Assembly (NCBI GenBank): GCA_964639275.1 | Contig: CAZXCQ010000051.1 | Location: 1 to 26,146, forward strand | Direction: 5' to 3' | DNA length: 26,146 bases | DNA from: CAZXCQ01 sp964639275 | Lineage (GTDB): Bacteria; Desulfobacterota; DSM-4660; Desulfatiglandales; Desulfatiglandaceae | Shown: one piece after another, positions 8,754-14,619 of the stretch | Numbering within the stretch: the first letter of the stretch is position 1 | Layout: the number at the start of each line of letters is the position of its first letter | The notes under the pieces: generated by a model | The model's database searches: none | The model's input: the letters and a program-made list of their open reading frames with translations, nothing else | What the model was told of the DNA's origin: nothing | Made by a program: the position numbers and the translations under genes

Positions 8754-8847
8754 CTCCGAGGCGTGGGCTCTCCGAGCCGGAGGCCGTGTTCAATATTCGA
8801 TATTCAATATGCCGCGGCTACAAATATGCTGACAGGGTGCCAGACGT

Positions 8848-10137
8848 ATGGAAACGGGTATTTTAGATATATTGATCTCAAGATTGGGGGAGTGCAAGAT
8901 CTCCACACCCATGTCCGGGGTACAATTTGTAACCGATAGGGACAGGGTGCTCTTTCATTCGAACCTCAAAGCGGTGGAGACCCTCATAGAAAGCGGGAAG
9001 ACCCTGCCCAGTTTTGAAATGGCCGGCCCAAGGAAAAGGATCTATTTCGATCCCTCAAAACTCAAGTGCGGAATCGTGACCTGCGGGGGGATATGCCCGG
9101 GTGTGAACGACGTGATCCGGGCGATTGTCTTTAGCCTCTTTTACCACTATGGGGTTCAGAATGTGTTCGGGTTCCGGTACGGCTTTGAAGGACTGTCCCC
9201 CAAATACACCCATGTTACCATGGAACTGACCCCCGAAAAGGTGGCCAGCATCCATCAATGGGGTGGAACCATCCTGGGCACATCCCGGGGGCCACAGGAT
9301 GCCACAGAGATGGTGGACACCCTTGACCGTATGCACATCGGCATCCTCTTTGCAATCGGGGGGGATGGGACACTCCGGGGTGCCCAGGCCATTTATGAAG
9401 AGATCAAGAGACGCGATCTCAAGATCGGTGTGATCGGAATCCCAAAGACCATTGATAACGATATTTCCTTTGTTGAACAATCCTTTGGCTTTGAGACGGC
9501 AGTGGCCGAATCGAGGGATGCCATATACGGGGCCCACGTGGAGGCCATAGGGGCGCGAAACGGTATCGGTCTGGTAAAACTGATGGGCCGTGAGTCAGGA
9601 TTTATCGCCGCCAATGCCACCCTTGCCACCACACAGGTCAATTTTTGCCTGGTCCCGGAGGTCCGGTTCAGCCTGGAGGCCTTTCTGAAGGCCCTGAGGG
9701 AAAGGCTTGCGAGAAGACGTCACGCCGTGGTGGTGGCTGCGGAAGGGGCAGGGCAGGACCTGATGAAGGGGACAAACCAGCGCGATCTGTCAGGCAATAT
9801 ACGGCTGGGCGACATCGGCATCTTCTTGAGGGATCAAATCAAGGCCTACTTCGGGCAGGCCGGGGAGGAAATAAGCCTGAAGTATATCGATCCGAGCTAT
9901 ATGATCAGAAGCCTCCCGGCCAACCCCCACGACTCGGTGTTCTGTCTGCTCCTTGGGCACAATGCGGTTCACGCCGGGATGACCGGCGCGACAAATATGG
10001 TGACTGGATACTGGAATGGCGAATACACCCACGTACCCATCCCCCTTGCAGTGTCAAAGAGAAAACAGATCGATCCGGACGGGAGATTGTGGAGCAGCGT
10101 TGTGGAGTCCACGGGACAACCCAAGGAGATGCTGTAA
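8848..10137 (+). CDS. 6-phosphofructokinase (ATP-type, plant/trypanosome-like group)
   Basis: Phosphorylates fructose 6-phosphate to fructose 1,6-bisphosphate in glycolysis. The nucleotide site is GGDGT (171-175); Gly at the second position after Asp is typical of ATP users, where PPi enzymes have GGDDS. The catalytic loop is PKTIDND (199-205), whose Lys is typical of PPi-PFKs and of plant and trypanosome ATP-PFKs, where E. coli PfkA has Gly. An N-terminal extension of about 70 residues precedes CGIVTCGGICPGVN, as in that group. At 429 residues it is longer than PfkA (about 320). The phosphoryl donor is therefore most likely ATP, but this rests on two residues. The ATG at 8848 has only a weak SD (AGGGTG about 10 bases upstream). 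Confidence 0.92.
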   Translation: METGILDILISRLGECKISTPMSGVQFVTDRDRVLFHSNLKAVETLIESGKTLPSFEMAGPRKRIYFDPSKLKCGIVTCGGICPGVNDVIRAIVFSLFYHYGVQNVFGFRYGFEGLSPKYTHVTMELTPEKVASIHQWGGTILGTSRGPQDATEMVDTLDRMHIGILFAIGGDGTLRGAQAIYEEIKRRDLKIGVIGIPKTIDNDISFVEQSFGFETAVAESRDAIYGAHVEAIGARNGIGLVKLMGRESGFIAANATLATTQVNFCLVPEVRFSLEAFLKALRERLARRRHAVVVAAEGAGQDLMKGTNQRDLSGNIRLGDIGIFLRDQIKAYFGQAGEEISLKYIDPSYMIRSLPANPHDSVFCLLLGHNAVHAGMTGATNMVTGYWNGEYTHVPIPLAVSKRKQIDPDGRLWSSVVESTGQPKEML

Positions 10138-10277
10138 GAAAACCCGACTCGCGCCATCCCCCCTACCCTCCCCCGTTACTTCGTTGCGTCCTCGTGCGTA
10201 CTTTTCCCAGACAAGCTTGAGGCGATAGGGACCAGAGGCCGGGAATAGTGCCTGTGGCGTCAAAAGGAAAAGATCTG

Positions 10278-12164
10278 ATGTGTGGTATCTACGGGATAGT
10301 GTCTGATTCACTTTCCGGCGAAGAAATCCTGCGACGTCTCTTCCACATGGGAGGACTTCAGAGACACCGGGGGCCGGATGATCAAAGGGATATGGTCATC
10401 CCGGTCAGGGATTGCCGGGTAGGGCTCGGGTTTGTCAGGTTGTCCATCCTGGACCTGGAGACCGGGATGCAGCCGATCCAATGTCCGGCGGATCAGTCGG
10501 TTATCATCTGTAACGGTCAGGTCTACAACTATATTGAACTCCGTTCTGAGGTCAGTGGTGAGCCCTTTATCTCCAAGGGGGATACGGAGGTTGCGCTCCA
10601 TCTCTACCGGAAAATGGGTGTCGATTTTCTCCACCGCCTCAATGGCATGTATGCCGGTGCCATTCTTGATCCCGTCCAGGAGAAGCTCCTGATGTTCCGC
10701 GATCGTTTCGGGATTAAACCCCTCTATTATGCAACCTGGGATGGAAACTTTGTCTTCTCGTCGGAAATCAGACCCTTGCTGGCCGGGAGCGGCCTCCCAA
10801 GACAGTTGAACCGCTCGAGGCTGGCCACGTTCTTTACCTACCGGTACCTCCCGGGTGAAGAGACCATGTTTTACGGTCTCAAGCGCCTGCCGCCCGGCTC
10901 CTATCTCGAATATGACCTGAAGAGTGGAAAATACCATGTGGCGCGTTACTGGGAGTACCATTTGGACCGCGAAGATCCCGGTCTAACGCTCGACGAGACA
11001 GCGGAGAGGCTCTATGCCCTGTTTACGGATGCCGTTCGAATCCGTCTCCGGTCAGATGTGGAGGTGGGGACTCTGCTGAGCGGCGGGATTGATTCCTCGG
11101 CAGTGACATCCCTGGTGGCGCAACTGAGACCGGATGTGCGGGTCTTTACCCTTGCCTTTGATGAGGAGAAATATAACGAACTGCCATCGGTAGAGAGGCT
11201 TTTCAAGGCCAATCCAGATCGTTTCGCCTCTGTCCGGTTGATGACACGGCTCTGCGGCAGGGACTCCCTGGGCCAGCTCCCCGGGATTGTCAGGGCGATT
11301 GAAGAGCCGATCTCGCTGGGGGCCGTCCTTCCGACGGACCAGGTCTGCGAGCTGGCGGGCAACCACGTAAAGGTGGTGCTGACAGGAGAAGGTGCCGATG
11401 AAATCTTTGCCGGCTACCGCAAATTCGTGGTCGAAATGGCAGCCCAAGAGTATGACAACCTGTCCAGGGAAGGCCAGCGAGAGCTCGAAGAGATCTATCC
11501 CGAGCTCCCATCCTATATGGCCGTAAGGGATCGTGACCCTGCGAGGCGCTATATCCAGAGCGAAATCCTCTTTGGCCGGGATGAACTCAAGAGGCTCATC
11601 GGGCAAGAACCCCCTGTGGATCTCTTCCCGGAGGATGCCCTGCCGAACTTGAGTGGAAAGGAGCATCCACTCAACGCAGCCCTGGCCATGGAGAGCCGCT
11701 TTCGCTTACCCGATTATGTTATCCTCCGTCTTGACAGGCTATCCATGAGGCACTCACTGGAGACACGCACCCCCTTTCTGGACTACCGGCTGGCCGAATT
11801 TGCCGCGACACTCCCGACGGGCTTCAAGATCCATCTGGGGCTGGGGCAAGAAAAGATGATCTGCCGCTATGCCTTTGTAAAACACTCTGTCCTGGACCGC
11901 GAGACCGCCTACCGAGAAAAACAGCCCTTTACGATGCCACTGGCAGACTGGCTGAGCAATCCGTCATCTCTGCCCGATTTTATAAGAGAGATCGTGATCG
12001 GCGATGCCGTTAAAAGACAGGGAATTTTAAATGGAACTGTGGTAAAAGAAATGGCCCGGAAGGTCTCTTCAGAGGGCGTGGGGCCCGAGACGCTGGTCTC
12101 AGAGGCCGATCGCATATTCGCAGTCATCGTCTTTACCCTCTGGTATGAAGAATTCTTTGGCTGA
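10278..12164 (+). CDS. asnB: Asparagine synthase (glutamine-hydrolysing)
   Basis: Converts aspartate, glutamine and ATP to asparagine. The start at 10278 is chosen because the mature enzyme must begin MCGIYG, exposing Cys2 as the glutaminase nucleophile; AAAGGAAAAG lies just upstream. An in-frame start at 10248 would bury that Cys. The N-terminal class II glutaminase domain (about 1-210, with RHRGPDDQ and ICNGQVYNY) is followed by the synthetase domain with the pyrophosphate loop SGGIDSS (about 268-274) and TGEGADEIFAGY. The length of 628 residues is normal for AsnB. It lies 140 bp after pfk. Related AsnB-like enzymes serve in peptide or polysaccharide synthesis, so a specialised amidotransferase role is possible given the ligase gene next door. 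Confidence 0.9.
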   Translation: MCGIYGIVSDSLSGEEILRRLFHMGGLQRHRGPDDQRDMVIPVRDCRVGLGFVRLSILDLETGMQPIQCPADQSVIICNGQVYNYIELRSEVSGEPFISKGDTEVALHLYRKMGVDFLHRLNGMYAGAILDPVQEKLLMFRDRFGIKPLYYATWDGNFVFSSEIRPLLAGSGLPRQLNRSRLATFFTYRYLPGEETMFYGLKRLPPGSYLEYDLKSGKYHVARYWEYHLDREDPGLTLDETAERLYALFTDAVRIRLRSDVEVGTLLSGGIDSSAVTSLVAQLRPDVRVFTLAFDEEKYNELPSVERLFKANPDRFASVRLMTRLCGRDSLGQLPGIVRAIEEPISLGAVLPTDQVCELAGNHVKVVLTGEGADEIFAGYRKFVVEMAAQEYDNLSREGQRELEEIYPELPSYMAVRDRDPARRYIQSEILFGRDELKRLIGQEPPVDLFPEDALPNLSGKEHPLNAALAMESRFRLPDYVILRLDRLSMRHSLETRTPFLDYRLAEFAATLPTGFKIHLGLGQEKMICRYAFVKHSVLDRETAYREKQPFTMPLADWLSNPSSLPDFIREIVIGDAVKRQGILNGTVVKEMARKVSSEGVGPETLVSEADRIFAVIVFTLWYEEFFG

Positions 12165-12185
12165 GAAAAGGGGTATCAATTTAAC

Positions 12186-12287
12186 GTAACATCTCAAAGA
12201 ACAGGGGGAAAGGTGTGGCATGTGGAAGAAAAAAAGACCCCCATGCCACACCACAATCGATTTATTCCCGAGTTTTTGAGAAGTTAC
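12186..12287. repeat. Family 1 inverted-repeat element (compact complete copy)
   Basis: The left end GTAACATCTCAAAGAAC (12186-12202) and the right end, read inverted, GTAACTTCTCAAAAACTC (near 12270-12287) form imperfect terminal repeats. Inside, GGTGTGGCATG (12212-12222) pairs perfectly with CATGCCACACC (12242-12252). The loop holds an A run and GACCCC. The left arm is the same as the arm at 1-51. It lies just after asnB and could act as a transcript-end hairpin. Confidence 0.8.
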
Positions 12288-12314
12288 AATTTGACTTTCT
12301 GCAAAATTGTAACT
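12282..12314. repeat. Perfect 11-bp inverted repeat at the junction of two element families
   Basis: AGTTACAATTT (12282-12292) pairs with AAATTGTAACT (12304-12314) without mismatch around an 11-base loop. It joins the right end of the family 1 copy to the left end of the family 2 copy; both ends carry GTAAC. Confidence 0.75.
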
Positions 12315-12381
12315 GAGACAGGGGAATGAGGGTTCGGAATCCCCATTCCGCGGGTTTCAAAAAGCGAAAGTGTTACGAAAA
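12303..12381. repeat. Family 2 hairpin repeat, copy 1
   Basis: Core GACAGGGGAATGAGGGTT followed by CGGAATCCCCATTCC, which fold together through GGAATG/CATTCC and GGG/CCC. It ends in AAAGCGAAAGTGTTACGAAA, which is the inverted form of the left end of the copy at 16247. It sits immediately upstream of the GCS2-like gene, whose GTG start is 13 bases beyond it, so it may contain or displace that gene's promoter. Confidence 0.75.
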
Positions 12382-12393
12382 GGGTAAGATATC

Positions 12394-13317
12394 GTGAATC
12401 ACAGGGATAAACAAGACGAGTTTCTGGAAGGTTTTACCAACATGCTTCTGGAGGTCTTGCAGCAACGGACGCCAGACGGCCCCCGGAGCTACGGCTTTGA
12501 GTATGAATTTATCTCACGAACCCCGCTTTCGCTCGCTCATATGGAGGCGCTTTATCGCTTTCTGCCCTCGCAGGGTTTTGAGCGGGATGAAGCAAGTTTT
12601 GTGTCTCGTTCGGGGATGTATATTACCTTTGAGCCGGGTGGGCAGATCGAATACCATAGCACGCCCATGTTTGGCTGGGATAAGAATGGTTTCCGCCGAG
12701 CACTATCTGAGATCCAGGACACCAATACCGCTATCCTGGAGACACTGGGGATCGAATACCTAGGTGTTGGCTATATCCCTGGCCGCGGGGATGCCCCTTT
12801 GTGCCTCAACACCGACCGCTACCGTCATCTGCATGCGCGGATGGCAAAGAGCGGCACAAGGGGTCGTGAAATGATGAAGGGGACGGCCTCCATTCATCTC
12901 CATGTGGTCATTCGAAATACGCACGAGATGCCGATGCTCTTTCGCAAGCTCTGCGAGCTCTCTATGGGCAGGGAATTCGGGATGTCCCAGGATCGGCGCG
13001 AGATCTGGGATAATACCGATCCCACCCGATGCGGGGAGGCCATCTGCGGCCACAAAGACCTTTTGAGTGCAGGGGAGCTGGTCAGGGCAATGGTCCGATT
13101 TGCCCTCAATGCCGTAGACCTCTGGGAGGATGTGCCGTTCAGGGAGAGGAGAGAGGTCACCTTTGATCGGTTTCTCTATCATATGACCACGATCTTTACG
13201 GATGTGCGCATCAATTGCAAAGGGCCGACGCTGGAACTGAGGACTCCGGATAGCATGCCCATGCCCCATTTTGAAGAAAAATGGCGGAGGTTTATTTCTA
13301 TACTCGAAGAGATATGA
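12394..13317 (+). CDS. Glutamate-cysteine ligase-like (GCS2 family) carboxylate-amine ligase
   Basis: Probable ATP-dependent ligase joining a carboxylate to an amine, as in gamma-glutamylcysteine synthesis. Family features include the metal-binding acidic pair in GFEYEF (Glu36, Glu38), FEPGGQIEYHS (which matches EPGGQFE of plant-type GshA), a GYIPGR segment, GREMMKGTASIHLHV in place of the usual MMxxTxxxQVNLD, RREIWDNTDPTRCGE, and a C-terminal LELRTPDSMP. At 307 residues it is shorter than typical GCS2 enzymes (about 370-450). The GTG at 12394 is used because no ATG lies nearer the family start; an ATG at residue 17 preceded by GAAGG is an alternative. It lies between asnB and a glutaredoxin gene. 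The exact substrates are not determined by these motifs. Confidence 0.68.
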   Translation: MNHRDKQDEFLEGFTNMLLEVLQQRTPDGPRSYGFEYEFISRTPLSLAHMEALYRFLPSQGFERDEASFVSRSGMYITFEPGGQIEYHSTPMFGWDKNGFRRALSEIQDTNTAILETLGIEYLGVGYIPGRGDAPLCLNTDRYRHLHARMAKSGTRGREMMKGTASIHLHVVIRNTHEMPMLFRKLCELSMGREFGMSQDRREIWDNTDPTRCGEAICGHKDLLSAGELVRAMVRFALNAVDLWEDVPFRERREVTFDRFLYHMTTIFTDVRINCKGPTLELRTPDSMPMPHFEEKWRRFISILEEI

Positions 13318-13319
13318 GC

Positions 13320-13532
13320 TAACCGTTCACGGGTTCAGAGGTTCAAGGTTCCATTCTTGCCCTCAGATTCCAATTTCGGTGCGTGTTCAGAAGCGAAACC
13401 TACGGGTGCATCATTCCAAATCTGACAATGGGAGGCCCATTGGACGCTATTTGGCAAGATTACCATGTTTTCCCAACCCTCCGGGTCTTCAATCTTGTCT
13501 TTGTTTCTAACGCTGAACCTGTGAACGGCTAC
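13320..13532. repeat. Family 3 MITE-like element with terminal inverted repeats
   Basis: CCGTTCACGGGTTCAG (13323-13338) and CTGAACCTGTGAACGG (13514-13529) are inverted copies with one mismatch and lie about 210 bp apart. They occupy almost all of the gap between the GCS2-like gene and grxC. The left end recurs at 26095-26118 with one difference in 24 bases. The interior has no convincing gene; the short + strand ORF across 13271-13510 has no family features. Confidence 0.7.
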
Positions 13533-13566
13533 GATATGAGTGGGTGAAAAGAAAGGAAGATGACTT

Positions 13567-13824
13567 ATGGCAACCGTTGAAATCTACACATCAAAGACAT
13601 GCCCCTATTGTATCAAGGCAAAACAGCTCCTGGAGTCAAAGGGCATAAAATATCAGGAATATCATGCCGATGAAAAACTGGAAGTTGCACAGGAGTCTGT
13701 AAGGCGGAGCGGCGGCAAGGTGACAGTCCCGCAGATCTTTATTGACAATAACCACGTGGGCGGCTGCGATGAACTCTACGCCCTTGAACGCGAGGGAAAG
13801 CTGGATCCCATGCTCAAGGCATAG
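13567..13824 (+). CDS. grxC: Glutaredoxin 3 type (dithiol CPYC)
   Basis: Small thiol-disulfide oxidoreductase that reduces disulfides or mixed disulfides using glutathione or a related thiol. The active site is CPYC (Cys12-Cys15), preceded by VEIYTSKT. The conserved cis-Pro motif TVPQIFIDNNHVGGCDEL gives the thiol-binding groove. At 85 residues it is complete. The ATG at 13567 has GGAAG about 8 bases upstream. It follows the GCS2-like ligase gene across a repeat element, a plausible functional link because such ligases make the gamma-glutamyl thiols that glutaredoxins use. A weak hairpin with a T-rich tail follows at 13866-13886. Confidence 0.94.
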   Translation: MATVEIYTSKTCPYCIKAKQLLESKGIKYQEYHADEKLEVAQESVRRSGGKVTVPQIFIDNNHVGGCDELYALEREGKLDPMLKA

Positions 13825-13865
13825 CAGAAAAGGCGAGAAGCGGGTGGTATCGCGGTAACCCCTGG

Positions 13866-13886
13866 AAGGGGGTAAGCTTCCCTTTT
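13866..13886 (+). terminator. Possible weak terminator after grxC
   Basis: AAGGG (13866-13870) pairs with CCCTT (13880-13884), extendable by two G-T pairs, around a 9-base loop and followed by TTTAAAT. The stem is short, so activity is uncertain. The bases just before it (13842-13855) resemble a T-box antiterminator core. Confidence 0.35.
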
Positions 13887-13935
13887 AAATCGCTTTTCCG
13901 AGTAATGGAGTAATTGGTGGCCTCCGACGCCTGGT

Positions 13936-14094
13936 TCATACGGTATCTTCTGGTGAGATTAGGCTCAATTTTGGAAAATAAGTGGAGTACCGAGACACAT
14001 CCCGTGTCATCAAGCTCATTCCAATTAAAGTGGCATGTGCACCAATAAAAAAGTCAGGTAAAGGTGAACGCCTCTTTCCACCTCTCTTCCGATA
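13936..14094 (-). pseudogene. C-terminal remnant of a PIN-domain (VapC-type) toxin
   Basis: The last 52 codons of this frame read like the end of a VapC toxin: YRKRGGKRR, then SPLPDFFIGAHATLIGMSL with the conserved acidic Asp, then MTRDVSRYSTYFPKLSLISP with the T-R-D motif and the YFP-x-L-x-LI-x-P end typical of PIN domains. The N-terminal two thirds, including the first catalytic acids, are absent. The frame can be opened to an ATG at 14148, but those extra residues overlap the neighbouring PIN gene and have no family resemblance. This is most simply a deletion remnant. No antitoxin gene is seen next to it. Confidence 0.65.
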
Positions 14095-14119
14095 CTTAAA
14101 AAAACATTTGCCTGCAAGG

Positions 14120-14443
14120 CTATTCACCGTTGATCCAGTCCTCAACATTTAGCCCCGGGATATTGGTGAAGTGCCTTTTGTTACCCGTAACCAAGACCAT
14201 GTTGTATTGAATTGCAATAGATGCAATCCTCAGATCTGGTTCGCTCTTTGACAGTCCCTCTTTTTCTAAGAGGGCTTTCAATCGTCCACAAATTCTGCCA
14301 CTTTCTACATCAAAAGGTAGGATTTTCAAATTGGGGAAGACCTTCTCCTCAAACGCATCCAGGATCTTTTTTCTATTCTTGGTACGGTAGGCCCCGTAGT
14401 ATATCTCGGAAACATCTATTGAGGTGGTAAATTGTCGCTCCAT
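14120..14443 (-). CDS. N-terminally truncated PIN-domain (VapC-type) protein
   Basis: From ATG 14443, with GGAAGGAG 9 bases upstream, the product has 107 residues. It shows FTTSIDVSEIYYGA with acidic Glu13, SEPDLRIASIA with Asp70 and VTGNKRHFTNIPGL, the later parts of a PIN ribonuclease. The usual first 30 or so residues, carrying the first catalytic Asp (LDTN or LDSD), are missing. A GTG at 14482 would add 13 residues, but it lies at the expected transcription start. The in-frame codons above it, down from a TGA at 14503, read LLYSYLVVEI where family members have an LDSD-like motif, so the missing Asp could have been lost by GAT to TAT changes (inference). No antitoxin gene precedes it. It may be a decayed toxin or an inactive regulator. 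Confidence 0.6.
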   Translation of the reverse strand: MERQFTTSIDVSEIYYGAYRTKNRKKILDAFEEKVFPNLKILPFDVESGRICGRLKALLEKEGLSKSEPDLRIASIAIQYNMVLVTGNKRHFTNIPGLNVEDWINGE

Positions 14444-14481
14444 ACCCTTTAACTCCTTCCAATACCGGGTAATCTCGACCA

Positions 14482-14508
14482 CTAAATAACTATATAATAG
14501 TCATTTAG
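14482..14508. promoter_or_regulatory. 27-bp near-perfect palindrome, possible operator
   Basis: CTAAATAACTAT (14482-14493) and ATAGTCATTTAG (14497-14508) are inverted copies with one mismatch around a 3-base centre. It overlaps the -10 region and spacer of the promoter for the PIN gene, a placement typical of autorepressor operators of toxin-antitoxin loci. Confidence 0.55.
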
Positions 14509-14518
14509 ACTATGTCAA
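14489..14518 (-). promoter_or_regulatory. Near-consensus sigma70 promoter of the PIN gene
   Basis: On the minus strand, TTGACA (14518-14513) is followed after 18 bp by TATAGT (14494-14489). Transcription would begin near 14482, about 40 bases before the ATG at 14443 with its SD. This supports ATG 14443 as the start. Confidence 0.6.
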
Positions 14519-14619
14519 CAGTAAATTCAATTCACATGCTTGACAGCCCTGAAACAAGAGGCTTGCCCAAACCTTCCGGGCGGCCACCAATGTGGCGCTT
14601 GGGCGTGATGAAGAGGTTG

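Noticed and set aside
10248..10277. Upstream ATG for asparagine synthase
   Set aside because: It would bury the Cys nucleophile that must be exposed as residue 1 after Met removal.
13271..13510. 79-codon plus-strand frame between the GCS2-like gene and grxC
   Set aside because: It overlaps the end of the ligase gene in another frame and runs through the family 3 element; there is no RBS or motif.
14480..14482. GTG start for the PIN gene
   Set aside because: It sits at the predicted transcription start, lacks an SD and lies within the palindrome; ATG 14443 has a good SD. The coding resemblance just upstream leaves some doubt.
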